Positions 1-7,945 of a stretch of 64,000 nucleotides of DNA are shown piece after piece. The translations under genes and the position numbers were made by a program. This stretch comes from Capnocytophaga granulosa ATCC 51502 (lineage in GTDB: Bacteria > Bacteroidota > Bacteroidia > Flavobacteriales > Flavobacteriaceae), in assembly GCF_000411115.1 (NCBI RefSeq), contig NZ_KE150242.1, positions 552,218 through 616,217 of the forward strand. The letters are read 5' to 3'. The notes under the pieces are model-generated. The model saw nothing but the letters and a program-made list of their open reading frames with translations, was not told the origin of the DNA and searched no databases. The first letter of the stretch is position 1; each line of letters starts with the position of its first letter.

Positions 1-203
1 TCAAGACTGGATTGGAAGTTAAAGTACATATTGAATCGCTTATCAATAGGGTTAATACCCTCTGGTGAGGTTACAGGCATGGATTGTGCTTGCTTGATCT
101 GCTCCAATTCAGCCTTTAATTGATTGATTTGTCCTTGTAAATCTTCTTGTGCAAATGCTCCCATAACGGATAGGAACATAGCTGACATAAATAGTCTTTT
201 CAT
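1..203 (-). CDS. Outer-membrane porin-like protein, N-terminal fragment
   Basis: The first 67 codons of a minus-strand gene that continues beyond the window. It starts with a clear signal peptide (MKRLFMSAMFLSVMGAFAQ, cleavage after AFA), followed by a short polar coiled-coil-like stretch rich in Q, E and K (about residues 22-38), then a segment that resembles the first beta strand of a barrel (RFNMYFNFQSSL). This signal peptide, short coiled coil and aromatic strand layout is usual for phosphate-selective-porin-like proteins of Bacteroidota, but too little is present to assign a family. Exported protein: confident. Porin: inference. Confidence 0.5.
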   Translation of the reverse strand, partial: MKRLFMSAMFLSVMGAFAQEDLQGQINQLKAELEQIKQAQSMPVTSPEGINPIDKRFNMYFNFQSSL

Positions 204-240
204 TTCTGTGTATTCTTTGTGTTTTTCTATAAGCATAAAA

Positions 241-280
241 GGCAAAAAGTACAAAGAAATGTCTCTTTTTACTTTTTGCC
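241..280. terminator. Bidirectional hairpin between porin-like gene and asparaginase
   Basis: An 11-bp perfect inverted repeat, GGCAAAAAGTA at 241-251 and TACTTTTTGCC at 270-280. It lies just past the asparaginase stop codon on the minus strand and is followed there by a short T-rich stretch. Probably the ansB terminator. Confidence 0.6.
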
Positions 281-293
281 TTACCTTTAAGTA

Positions 294-1349
294 TTAATAC
301 TCATTAAAATATTGTTGGATCTGTTGCCAATCTTTAGTCTTAGTAAGCGCTAACATCAGTAGCACACGTGCCTTTTGAGGATTAAGGGCACCAGAGGCTA
401 CAAAGTGATATTTGGCATCATCTACTTCAGCATCTAAAGTAGTGGCTCCTGTAGGTACACGAGAAGAACGCACAATCTGGATACCACTTTGTTGTGCTTT
501 CACAGCTAAGTCAAAGATAGTATGGTAGAAATTACCATTTCCTACCCCCGCATGCACAATACCATCGAACTTCGCATCCATGAAAGCCTTCATAGGAAGT
601 TCAGATACATTGGAGTAGCTATATACAATTCCTACTTTAGGAAGCTCTTTTAGGTTATCCACATTGAAAATAGATTGGGCAGTATGCTTATTGTCAGGAG
701 TACGTCCAAAGAATACTTTTCCATTGTGAATATAAGCTAAAGAGCCATAATTAGCTCCTCTGAAAGTATCTACAGAGGTAGTATTGGTTTTGATAACGTC
801 TTTGGCATCAAGAACAATATCATTCATACATACCATAACTCCACGACCTTGTGCATTTTTGTCAGCGGCCACAGCTACTGCATTGTACAAGTTCAAAGGA
901 CCATCGGCACTCATTCCTGTAGCAGGTCGCATAGCCCCTACTAATACCACAGGTTTGTTACTATGTACTGTAAGGTTTAGAAAGTAAGCGGTTTCCTCCA
1001 TCGTATCGGTACCATGAGTGATTACCACTCCATCATACCCTTCCTTATTAAGGAGTTCATTGATACGCTTAGCGAGCTTTAGCCATACATCATCATTCAT
1101 ATCTTGGGAGCCAATTTTTACAATTTGCTCTCCAGAGACATCGGCTAAGTCTCTCACTTGGGGTACTGCTTGTAGGAGTTGGTTAATACCTAGTTCTCCG
1201 GCTTTGTAATTAGTTTCAGTAGCGGACTTGCTCACTCCTGCAATAGTACCACCTGTTGCAAGGATACGTACTTTCGGTTTCTGTGCGAAAGCTACCACGG
1301 ACACTATTAATAATAGTGTAAGGGCAATTTTTTTAATTGTTTTTTGCAT
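294..1349 (-). CDS. ansB: Type II L-asparaginase, periplasmic
   Basis: Hydrolyses L-asparagine to aspartate and ammonia; at 351 aa it has the usual length for the family. A signal peptide covers residues 1-22 (ends FAQ), so the enzyme acts in the periplasm. The N-terminal catalytic motif ATGGTIAG lies at residues 31-38, with the nucleophilic threonine at T35. The second signature HGTDTMEET lies at 113-121, with T115 and D116. A TATATTTG -7 box at 1395-1402 gives the gene its own promoter, and a hairpin follows the stop. The glutaminase-versus-asparaginase preference cannot be read from sequence; the secreted form argues for the high-affinity type II class. Confidence 0.93.
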   Translation of the reverse strand: MQKTIKKIALTLLLIVSVVAFAQKPKVRILATGGTIAGVSKSATETNYKAGELGINQLLQAVPQVRDLADVSGEQIVKIGSQDMNDDVWLKLAKRINELLNKEGYDGVVITHGTDTMEETAYFLNLTVHSNKPVVLVGAMRPATGMSADGPLNLYNAVAVAADKNAQGRGVMVCMNDIVLDAKDVIKTNTTSVDTFRGANYGSLAYIHNGKVFFGRTPDNKHTAQSIFNVDNLKELPKVGIVYSYSNVSELPMKAFMDAKFDGIVHAGVGNGNFYHTIFDLAVKAQQSGIQIVRSSRVPTGATTLDAEVDDAKYHFVASGALNPQKARVLLMLALTKTKDWQQIQQYFNEY

Positions 1350-1394
1350 CTTGTATATTAATTTATTACTTTGCGATAGAAATTTTTACGAGCA

Positions 1395-1402
1395 CAAATA
1401 TA
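1395..1402 (-). promoter_or_regulatory. -7 box (TATATTTG) for ansB
   Basis: Matches the Bacteroidota TAnnTTTG consensus on the minus strand, about 46 bp upstream of the ansB start. Confidence 0.6.
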
Positions 1403-1455
1403 CGATTTTTGTTGCAAAATAACAAGAAAAAAATATATTTTTTTAATAAATTATA

Positions 1456-1887
1456 TCAGACAATTAGATAAGCTTCTCCTTTTCTGATTTTATCTGCAAA
1501 ATATTCTATATCATGCTTTTCCAATTCTCTAAGAAACTCTTCCTTGAATGGTTTTACGGCATAGTGCATAGGACAAGGTGTTTCCTCAGAGCAAGCTCTA
1601 ATTCCCAAGAAGCAAACGGAGAACTTATCCACCCCATCTATATGATGAACAATAGTAGCCAAAGGTGCTTTCATTTTCTCTTCTGTAAGATAAAAACCTC
1701 CTCCTGGCCCCTTAGCCGAACAGATAGCGTTTTTCTTAGCCAATATCTGTAAGAGTTTAGCCAAAAAAGCGGTAGGAATATGTAAGGCCTCGGATATTTC
1801 TTTCACTCCTTTTTTGTTTTCTATAGAGGAATGCAGTGCTAAATAGAGTACCGCATTGATTGCATATTTGCTTGAATTTGATAACAT
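1456..1887 (-). CDS. Rrf2-family transcriptional regulator, likely Fe-S sensing
   Basis: A 143-aa winged-helix regulator. The N-terminal HTH includes the typical ISEALHIPTAFLAKLLQIL region (about 31-49), followed by the glycine-rich wing KGPGGGF (59-65). Three cysteines, C92, C99 and C105, are spaced like the [2Fe-2S] ligands of IscR/NsrR-type members, so the protein probably senses redox, iron or nitric oxide through a cluster. It stands alone, upstream (in transcription order) of ansB and downstream of a metal-binding lipoprotein gene. The target genes are not evident. Family assignment is firm; cluster binding is inferred from the cysteines. Confidence 0.88.
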   Translation of the reverse strand: MLSNSSKYAINAVLYLALHSSIENKKGVKEISEALHIPTAFLAKLLQILAKKNAICSAKGPGGGFYLTEEKMKAPLATIVHHIDGVDKFSVCFLGIRACSEETPCPMHYAVKPFKEEFLRELEKHDIEYFADKIRKGEAYLIV

Positions 1888-1953
1888 TTCTCAGTGTTTA
1901 GATTAATCTTTTTAGTGGGCAAGCTCAAGTCTTACCTTATAGCCCTTTGTGGA

Positions 1954-2298
1954 CTAAGGCAATACCTTATAAGTGTCTCCACCATTGGAACCTTCTATTA
2001 CCGAAATGAGTGATTCCTTGGAGAGCTTGTGAGCGTCGTAGGATATGGTAGCCGTCTTGGCATCAAAATCCACAGAGGCTTTGGCTACTCCATCGGTTTT
2101 GTTGAGATTTTTCTCTATAGTAGCGGCACAACCATGAGCACAGGTCATACCTTCTATCTTGAGAGTAACCTCTTGTAATTGTGTATTGTCAGTAGCTGCT
2201 TTTTGTTCTTGTTGAGCAGCTTCTTGGGGAGTCTTTGCTGTGTTATTAGCACAGCCCATAAGTGCTAATAATAGAACTGATAAGGTTAGATATTTCAT
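1954..2298 (-). CDS. Heavy-metal-associated (HMA) domain lipoprotein
   Basis: A 114-aa exported lipoprotein: signal peptide with lipobox LMGC, lipidated C16. A low-complexity A/Q/T linker (about 17-40) leads to one ferredoxin-fold HMA domain (44-112). The metal-binding loop reads GMTCAHGC, so its cysteines C53 and C57 are spaced CxxxC, not the canonical CxxC of copper chaperones. HMA domains usually bind Cu(I) or Zn(II) and deliver it to transporters or enzymes. An envelope-anchored single-domain form would act as a metal trap or chaperone at the outer face of the inner membrane or at the outer membrane. The metal is not predictable here. Confidence 0.82.
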   Translation of the reverse strand: MKYLTLSVLLLALMGCANNTAKTPQEAAQQEQKAATDNTQLQEVTLKIEGMTCAHGCAATIEKNLNKTDGVAKASVDFDAKTATISYDAHKLSKESLISVIEGSNGGDTYKVLP

Positions 2299-2385
2299 GA
2301 TTCTAATTAATAATTATAAGATAATACACAAAAAGCCCTTCAGTAGAAGAGCATTTTTGCATATTATGGTTTCATATTTATTATT

Positions 2386-2814
2386 TTAGAAGAACAATCT
2401 TCTTCTTACTGTTTGTTGTTCTTCGGCAGTAGGTACATAGCTGTCTTCCACTACTTTGAAGAACTTGTTATGCAACATCTTGGTGATTGCAATATTTTGT
2501 TTAGCTTCATCCAAAATTAGGTGTACCAAGAACTGACGATTACTTGATGAGAAGAGTACGTGCAATTGTTCTTTAAGAGCGATTTCAATACGATCTATAT
2601 TCTTATCGTTAAGCCCTTCCACATATCCCATTGCTTTAGTAGCCTGACGTAAGATTTCTACTTGGAAAGCACTTGATAAACGGTTATCCACGTTAGAAGC
2701 TGCTTCATAAGCAATAGTATTACCATCATTTGTACTTACCACAGTGATTGAAATAAATCCTGGCACCTCTTGGCGCATAGCCTTTACATAGGTTTCAAAT
2801 AGATTTGTATCCAT
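2386..2814 (-). CDS. Conserved 142-aa protein, possible Roadblock/LC7-like fold
   Basis: Cytoplasmic protein with no signal or membrane segment. The pattern of a short N-terminal helix, a DG turn (about residues 30-31), an amphipathic mid-helix (SSAFQVEILRQATKAM) and then two strand-like stretches (HVLFSS, FLVHLILDE) recalls Roadblock/LC7 longin-type domains, which often regulate small GTPases in bacteria. This is a visual resemblance, not a motif match. It is monocistronic: TACCTTTG -7 box at 2850-2857. No partner GTPase is nearby. Real gene: confident. Function: unknown. Confidence 0.7.
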   Translation of the reverse strand: MDTNLFETYVKAMRQEVPGFISITVVSTNDGNTIAYEAASNVDNRLSSAFQVEILRQATKAMGYVEGLNDKNIDRIEIALKEQLHVLFSSSNRQFLVHLILDEAKQNIAITKMLHNKFFKVVEDSYVPTAEEQQTVRRRLFF

Positions 2815-2849
2815 AAAATTACTATTTATTTACTTGTTCAAATTTTGCA

Positions 2850-2857
2850 CAAAGGTA
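2850..2857 (-). promoter_or_regulatory. -7 box (TACCTTTG) for the 142-aa gene
   Basis: TAnnTTTG match on the minus strand, 35 bp before the start codon at 2814. The rest of 2815-3050 is AT-rich, with no other structure I can support. Confidence 0.6.
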
Positions 2858-3050
2858 TAAACTTTTTTCTTATTTAAAAATATTTTGCGACTTTTTTTTT
2901 GCTTTTTTTCTCAACATGGTTTTCAACATATTTTTCAACCATACAAATGTTAAGAAGAAGAATGTTTAAATTGTTATTATTTATTAATATATAATCCTAA
3001 ATCAGCTATTTTATCCGATAAATTACAATAATAAATCAATAAAAAGTTAA

Positions 3051-3644
3051 TCACTTTTTAAATGCTTTTTTATTGAAAATAATCAACAATCCCACCGCTA
3101 CGGAGATAGCTGTATCAGCAATGTTGAAAATTGGGTCAAAAAAAGTGAATCTTTGTCCTCCATAAAAGGGAATCCAGTCGGGAAGTTGCGTATCTATGAG
3201 CGGAAAATAGAGCATATCCACTACCTTACCATGGAAAAGTGAGCCATAAGGTTCCTTACTCATAAAGGTCGCTACATTATTTACACTATGGTCAAAAATC
3301 ACTCCATAGAATACTGAATCAATGATATTGCCCAAGGCACCTGCAAAGATGAGTGCTATAGAGATAATCAGCACTTTAGGGGCTTTCTTTTTCACTGATT
3401 GCCATAACCAGTAACCAATCCCTATGATGGCTACAATCCTGAAAATACTCAATATAAGTTTGCCATATTTCCCGGGAATTCCTACTCCCCAAGCAGCTCC
3501 TGGATTTTCAATAAAATGTATATGAAACCAATCAAATACATGAATAGACTGGTCTATCATGAAATGGGTTTTGATATATATTTTACTGGCTTGGTCTAAC
3601 AATAACACCAAGAATATAATAAGGCCTGCGTGGGATAACTTCAT
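3051..3644 (-). CDS. lspA: Lipoprotein signal peptidase (signal peptidase II)
   Basis: An inner-membrane aspartyl protease that removes signal peptides from prolipoproteins after diacylglyceryl transfer. Four hydrophobic segments are visible. The two catalytic-aspartate boxes are present: GNIIDSVFYG, and FNIADTAISVAVG near the C terminus. The roughly 40-residue insertion between them (VIFDHSVNN to FYGGQ) is usual for Bacteroidota LspA. I place the start at MKLSHAG (3644) because a TATCTTTG promoter box (3667-3674) overlaps the earlier in-frame ATG at 3668, which therefore cannot be in the transcript. Length 197 aa. Confidence 0.93.
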   Translation of the reverse strand: MKLSHAGLIIFLVLLLDQASKIYIKTHFMIDQSIHVFDWFHIHFIENPGAAWGVGIPGKYGKLILSIFRIVAIIGIGYWLWQSVKKKAPKVLIISIALIFAGALGNIIDSVFYGVIFDHSVNNVATFMSKEPYGSLFHGKVVDMLYFPLIDTQLPDWIPFYGGQRFTFFDPIFNIADTAISVAVGLLIIFNKKAFKK

Positions 3645-3666
3645 AACACGGGTGTAAAAGTGGGGC

Positions 3667-3674
3667 AAAGATAC
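3667..3674 (-). promoter_or_regulatory. -7 box (TATCTTTG) for lspA
   Basis: TAnnTTTG on the minus strand. It overlaps an upstream in-frame ATG at 3668 and so decides the start at 3644. It lies against the stop codon of the upstream PD-(D/E)XK gene. Confidence 0.65.
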
Positions 3675-3679
3675 AACTT

Positions 3680-4174
3680 TTAATGGTTTAAAATTACAGA
3701 TTTATCATATTTTTTTTGATTTTCATCGAGTGGGTAGAAACTGGGTAGTTCTCGCAAGAATATATAGGCTTTCCTTTCATAGTCTATCTGGTAGAAAATA
3801 TGTTGTAATCCATTGGTTACCATGAGGTTCTCAGCCTTTAGAGTAAGGTTATAGCGAGCTATTTGGTCAAAGACCTCTTGGGTGATCCCCACCTGTGGTG
3901 CCTTGCACTCCACCACCAAGAAAATACTTCCATCGGGGCGATAGATAACAATGTCGTAGCGCTTGGTTAAGTGATTGATTTGTATGCGTTTTTCCACATT
4001 CATGAGCGACTGAGGGTAGCCCCTGTCCTGTAAGAGAAAGCGTACCACATGTTGCCGTACCCATTCTTCAGGAGTAAGCACCACAAATTTTTTTCGGATT
4101 ATATCAAAAATATATCGTTTATTTTCATTACTTTTGAACCGAAATTCGTACGTAGGGAAATTCAATGTTTGCAT
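3680..4174 (-). CDS. Stand-alone HsdR-N-like PD-(D/E)XK nuclease-fold protein
   Basis: A 164-aa protein resembling the N-terminal nuclease domain of type I restriction subunits (HsdR_N-type). The restriction-fold core is visible as D74 (KRYDIVIY), then E89 and K91 in VVECKAP, followed by an alpha helix with Q-Y (QIARYN). No helicase, HsdM or HsdS follows, so this is not a restriction system by itself. In Bacteroidota such a gene is commonly found back to back with holA, as here (divergent). Substrate and role are unknown; a DNA repair or replication-linked nuclease is a guess. The very short leader (-7 box at 4180-4187) supports the ATG at 4174. Confidence 0.8.
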   Translation of the reverse strand: MQTLNFPTYEFRFKSNENKRYIFDIIRKKFVVLTPEEWVRQHVVRFLLQDRGYPQSLMNVEKRIQINHLTKRYDIVIYRPDGSIFLVVECKAPQVGITQEVFDQIARYNLTLKAENLMVTNGLQHIFYQIDYERKAYIFLRELPSFYPLDENQKKYDKSVILNH

Positions 4175-4179
4175 GGGTG

Positions 4180-4187
4180 CAAATATA
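4180..4187 (-). promoter_or_regulatory. -7 box (TATATTTG), near-leaderless promoter
   Basis: The TAnnTTTG box ends about 6 bp before the start codon of the PD-(D/E)XK gene, implying a leader of only a few nucleotides. Confidence 0.55.
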
Positions 4188-4213
4188 CAAAAAGAAAATT
4201 AGAAACGTATAGC

Positions 4214-5218
4214 ATGAACGAAGTAGAAAAAATTTTAGCTGAGTTAAAAAAACAAAATTATAGTCCCATCTACTATCTATGTGGGGAAGAGCCTTATTTT
4301 ATTGACGTAATCAGTAACTATATAGAACAAAATGTACTCCGTGATGATGAAAAGGCTTTCAACCAGCAAGTGGTTTATGGCAAAGATATCACTATAGATG
4401 CCCTTATTCACTATGCACGCGAGTATCCCATGATGGCCGAACGCCGAGTGATCATCGTCAAAGAAGCCCAAGAGCTTAGCCGCACCATAGGTCAGCTACT
4501 CCCCTACGTGGAAAAACCGTCTCCAACTACTATTTTGGTACTTTGTTACAAATATGGCAAGATAGACGGAAAAACCAAACTAGCCAAGGAACTCAAGAAA
4601 TACACCACTCTTGAGAGTAAAAAACTCTATGAGAGTGACACTGTTAAGTGGGTAAATAGTTTTTTGAAAGAAAACGGATATAGCATCAACCAAGTGGCTT
4701 GTCAGCTATTGGTAAGTTTCTTGGGTACCGATCTGAGTCGTATAGCCAACGAACTAAACAAACTCAAGATTATCCTCAAGCCAGGTACTGAAATCACCCC
4801 TACCCATATAGAGGAAAATATAGGTATCAGCAAGGATTTCAACGTGTTTGAATTGCAAAATGCCATTGGCAGGAAAGACCTTCCTAAGGCTATGCAGATC
4901 ATCAAGTACTTCAATGAAAACCAGAAGGATAACCCCATGCCCATGATTACAGAGAACCTGTACCGCTATTTTAAGAGCCTTTTTATCTTCTCTAGCCTTA
5001 CAGGCCGTACCGATGCTGAACTGGCTAGAGAAATGGGAGTAAACCCTTATTTCTTAAAAGATTACCGACAAGCTGCCTCCCTCTACCCATTGAAGAAAAT
5101 CAGCTTTTGTATGGAAGTTATCAAACAAGCTGACCTCAAGAGCAAAGGGGTTGAAAGTGGGTCTATCTCTTACTATGATATACTGAAAGAAACAATTATT
5201 TCAGTGATTAGTGGTTAG
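4214..5218 (+). CDS. holA: DNA polymerase III subunit delta
   Basis: The clamp-loader delta subunit, which opens the beta sliding clamp. It has the delta AAA+-like architecture of 334 aa: an N-terminal domain with the YYLCGEEPYFIDVISNYI helix, a middle region with VIIVKEAQEL and TTILVLCYKYGKIDGKTKL, and a C-terminal helical collar (FNVFELQNAIG to the end). As usual for delta, no functional Walker A is present. The frame stays open upstream to 4049, but that part overlaps the divergent nuclease gene and its promoter; the ATG at 4214 fits family N termini. Confidence 0.9.
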   Translation: MNEVEKILAELKKQNYSPIYYLCGEEPYFIDVISNYIEQNVLRDDEKAFNQQVVYGKDITIDALIHYAREYPMMAERRVIIVKEAQELSRTIGQLLPYVEKPSPTTILVLCYKYGKIDGKTKLAKELKKYTTLESKKLYESDTVKWVNSFLKENGYSINQVACQLLVSFLGTDLSRIANELNKLKIILKPGTEITPTHIEENIGISKDFNVFELQNAIGRKDLPKAMQIIKYFNENQKDNPMPMITENLYRYFKSLFIFSSLTGRTDAELAREMGVNPYFLKDYRQAASLYPLKKISFCMEVIKQADLKSKGVESGSISYYDILKETIISVISG

Positions 5219-5295
5219 TGAACAGTGATTAGTGAACAGTGATTAGTAGTTAGTTTCTAGAGACTAACAACTAACCACTAACCACTGACAACTTA
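5205..5295. repeat. Degenerate GTGATTAGT-type repeat hairpin between convergent genes
   Basis: Reiterated variants of AGTGATTAGT/GTGGTTAGT run into a near-perfect palindrome (5249-5268, centre CTAG) and then their inverse complements. The element lies between the convergent holA and HMG-CoA reductase genes and could terminate both. It is one of a family seen elsewhere in the window. Confidence 0.6.
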
Positions 5296-6603
5296 CTACT
5301 GACCTCTAACTCGGTTAAATGCTTGTACTACTTCGCTATGAGAAACGGTTTTATCCTTGAAATAGTCCATCAGTTGTTGTTTTTCCTCTGGGGTAGCCCC
5401 TAATTGGTTTAGTATATTGACTAAGTGCATTTTCATATGCCCCTTTTGGATACCATGGGTTACCAAGGAACTCACTGCGGCAAAGTTCTGTGCTAGTCCT
5501 ACACAAGCAATAATCCTCATCAGAGCTTCTGCAGAAGGGTTTTCAAGTATTTTTAGGGCTGTTCTTACCATAGGGTGTAGTTTGGTAAGTCCCCCTACAG
5601 TACCTATAGCCAAAGGTATCTCTATACTATAATGGAAGATACCATCTGTAAGGGAGGCTTGGGTAAGACTCTTATACCTACCTTCTTTGGCGGCATAGGC
5701 ATGAGCGGCTGCCTCCACGGCTCGAAAGTCATTTCCTGTGGCAATAACCACGGCATCTATACCATTCATAACCCCTTTGTTATGAGTTACCGCACGATAT
5801 ACATCGGCATTGGCTACTGCGATGGCACGGACAAAGTCGGAGGCAAACTCCTCCCCTGTAATGTCATTATAGGACATTTGGCTAGTAGGTGCAGAGACCT
5901 CAGCCCTTACTAAGCACTGAGGAGTATAATTGGAGAGAATACTCATGAGTACTTCGAGATTTCCATGGGTGATATGTGTGAGTGCTTCGCGCTCAATGGT
6001 TTGAGTCATCTGCTCCAAACATGAATTGATAAAGTTAGCCCCCATGGCATCTCCTGTAAGGAAAGTAACAAATACCTGATAATAATGCTCCAAGGAATCC
6101 GTCATATCCTTGAGCATAATGGAAGAGATCCCTCCTCCCCTTTTGCGCATGTTTTCAGTAAGCGCACTTGTGTCTTCGTATAAAAGCGCGTCTATTTGGT
6201 TAAAGAATTGGAAGAGTTCCTGTTTGTTTCCGTCAAAGAACAGATGAATATGGCCTACCTTTTCCATGCTACGTACCTGACAGTGGAAACCTCCATGTTC
6301 AGACCAGAATTTGGCCGCTTTGCTTACGGCAGCCACCACTGAACTTTCCTCTACCACCATAGGCACTGTATAATTGCGACCATCAATTAAGAAATTAGGC
6401 GCTACGGCAAAGGGTAGGACATAGTTACCTATAGCATTTTCTATAAAATCATCATGTAACTTTTGCAAGTTACTATCGGCCAAATCATAAGTTGCAAAAA
6501 CCTGCTCAGCAGAAGGCTCCTTGTCAAGATAGGTTTGGCATATCCATTGACGTTTTTCCTCCTTAGTGAGTTTAGAAAAACCTTTAACCATGTGAGTATT
6601 CAT
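5296..6603 (-). CDS. mvaA: Hydroxymethylglutaryl-CoA reductase, class II
   Basis: Interconverts HMG-CoA and mevalonate with NAD(P)H; in flavobacteria it feeds the mevalonate route to isoprenoids. At 435 aa it matches class II enzymes. Recognisable elements are the EESSVVAA segment with the catalytic glutamate, the cofactor motif DAMGANFIN, the lysine region AKEGRYKSLTQ, the ATGNDFRAVEAAAH segment, and the C-terminal histidine flap (THGIQKGHMKMH). It lies 18 bp after an M64 peptidase gene in the same direction and is probably co-transcribed with it. The ATG at 6603 and the one four codons later (MVKGFSKL) are both possible starts. Confidence 0.93.
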   Translation of the reverse strand: MNTHMVKGFSKLTKEEKRQWICQTYLDKEPSAEQVFATYDLADSNLQKLHDDFIENAIGNYVLPFAVAPNFLIDGRNYTVPMVVEESSVVAAVSKAAKFWSEHGGFHCQVRSMEKVGHIHLFFDGNKQELFQFFNQIDALLYEDTSALTENMRKRGGGISSIMLKDMTDSLEHYYQVFVTFLTGDAMGANFINSCLEQMTQTIEREALTHITHGNLEVLMSILSNYTPQCLVRAEVSAPTSQMSYNDITGEEFASDFVRAIAVANADVYRAVTHNKGVMNGIDAVVIATGNDFRAVEAAAHAYAAKEGRYKSLTQASLTDGIFHYSIEIPLAIGTVGGLTKLHPMVRTALKILENPSAEALMRIIACVGLAQNFAAVSSLVTHGIQKGHMKMHLVNILNQLGATPEEKQQLMDYFKDKTVSHSEVVQAFNRVRGQ

Positions 6604-6621
6604 ATATCTGAACTGAAAATC

Positions 6622-7887
6622 TTATTCTGTATAAAAGCGTATCATTCTCTCAATAGCACGAGTGCACACAGGGCAGAAATCATTACTATCAATAGAATTC
6701 ATTCTGCAATCCTGCATAGGGCTATACATACCCTTAGATAAGTAGCCGCCCCCCTCGAAGGCTCCCACTTTCTGTTGGTACTTGGCTATACGTGGTGTAG
6801 GAATAGGAGTGCGTTTCTCCACCATATCCTTCCACTTACTCCCAAAATCCACCAAAGAGGTAATGTTGGGTTCCCAAGGCTCTATTTTAAGGTTGTAGCG
6901 GCTTCCCATTCCCTCTTCGTAACTGTACTCATCGGCAAGGCCTACAAAACCATGGCCAAACTCATGTACAAAGGTTTTTTCAGCTAAAGAATTATCCGAC
7001 ACATTGAGATTCAATAGATTATAAAAAGCACCACCCCCATATTCTTTGGTATTGACCACCACAAAGAGTTGATCATAAGGCACAGCCGCTGCTACATCAG
7101 CCACCTTAAAGAATGAGGGACAAGTGAGGTATCTGTCCATGCCAAAGGAATAAAAATGGCTATCAAACAACGTATTTTTATAGGCCAACACCCCAGCCAA
7201 GTCGGTACCACTCTCTTGAGAAGGCGCCAACACTGCGCAAATATTGAAGTCCCCTTTGTGTTTGCTATAAGGGGCTATAGAGAACAAATAATCAAATAAG
7301 CGCTGGGTATCGGCGACAAACTTGTCCATTTCCTCTTGAGTGTATCCTTCAGGAAGTACTACTATATCGACTTTCCGCTGAGGTGCTCCATTGTTGAGCA
7401 GCTGTTTGATAGGGAACTTCAGTGGAGTATCTTTGACAATCCTATAATCGGTAGGGTCTACAGAAGTAGAGAAAAGAGTTGCGAAATTTCCATCGGTTTT
7501 CCTATGGTCGAAATTCACCTTAACCTGTGCTTTAGGATAAGGTACTTGAAGAGGAACCTCAAAAAACTCCGTTTTAGCCTCATCGGTTTCTAAGCTTTGC
7601 CATTCTTCCAAGAGCGTAATAAACCCCTTGGAATACAACACCTTACCCGATACAGGCTCTAATACTTGTATGCGGTATTCCCCTTGATTGGGGTGTATCA
7701 AGTTCGTATGAGAACCTCCAAAAAGCGGTTCCTGCTTGAGTCCTTTGAGAGCTACCTGAGTGGTACGCTTAGTCCCAAAAAGGAAAAAATCCAATCGGAG
7801 TGCCTCCTTAGTGAAATAAGCATCATAGGACTGAGCCACCGCTATTTGTAAGTATAAAAACGAAATAAAAAATAATATGTTTCTCAT
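6622..7887 (-). CDS. M64-family (IgA peptidase-like) zinc metallopeptidase, secreted
   Basis: A 421-aa exported protease. A signal peptide (MRNILFFISFLYLQIAVAQS) starts at the ATG at 7887; the in-frame codons upstream would bury it, so I reject a start at 7923. An N-terminal beta-sandwich-like domain (about 20-155) precedes the peptidase domain. The zinc site HEFGHGFVGLADEY (HExxHxxxGxxD) is intact, followed by a downstream MQDC-Cys region that may form disulfides. Family M64 includes an IgA-cleaving enzyme, but in Bacteroidota members are widespread and their substrate is mostly unknown. Operon with HMG-CoA reductase. Confidence 0.88.
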   Translation of the reverse strand: MRNILFFISFLYLQIAVAQSYDAYFTKEALRLDFFLFGTKRTTQVALKGLKQEPLFGGSHTNLIHPNQGEYRIQVLEPVSGKVLYSKGFITLLEEWQSLETDEAKTEFFEVPLQVPYPKAQVKVNFDHRKTDGNFATLFSTSVDPTDYRIVKDTPLKFPIKQLLNNGAPQRKVDIVVLPEGYTQEEMDKFVADTQRLFDYLFSIAPYSKHKGDFNICAVLAPSQESGTDLAGVLAYKNTLFDSHFYSFGMDRYLTCPSFFKVADVAAAVPYDQLFVVVNTKEYGGGAFYNLLNLNVSDNSLAEKTFVHEFGHGFVGLADEYSYEEGMGSRYNLKIEPWEPNITSLVDFGSKWKDMVEKRTPIPTPRIAKYQQKVGAFEGGGYLSKGMYSPMQDCRMNSIDSNDFCPVCTRAIERMIRFYTE

Positions 7888-7945
7888 ATACAACTCATTT
7901 GTTAAGATGTAATATTTATTCATTAAGATGCAAAAAATAGCATAT

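Noticed and set aside
4049..4213. N-terminal extension of holA
   Set aside because: Overlaps the divergent nuclease gene and its promoter; not similar to delta-subunit N termini.
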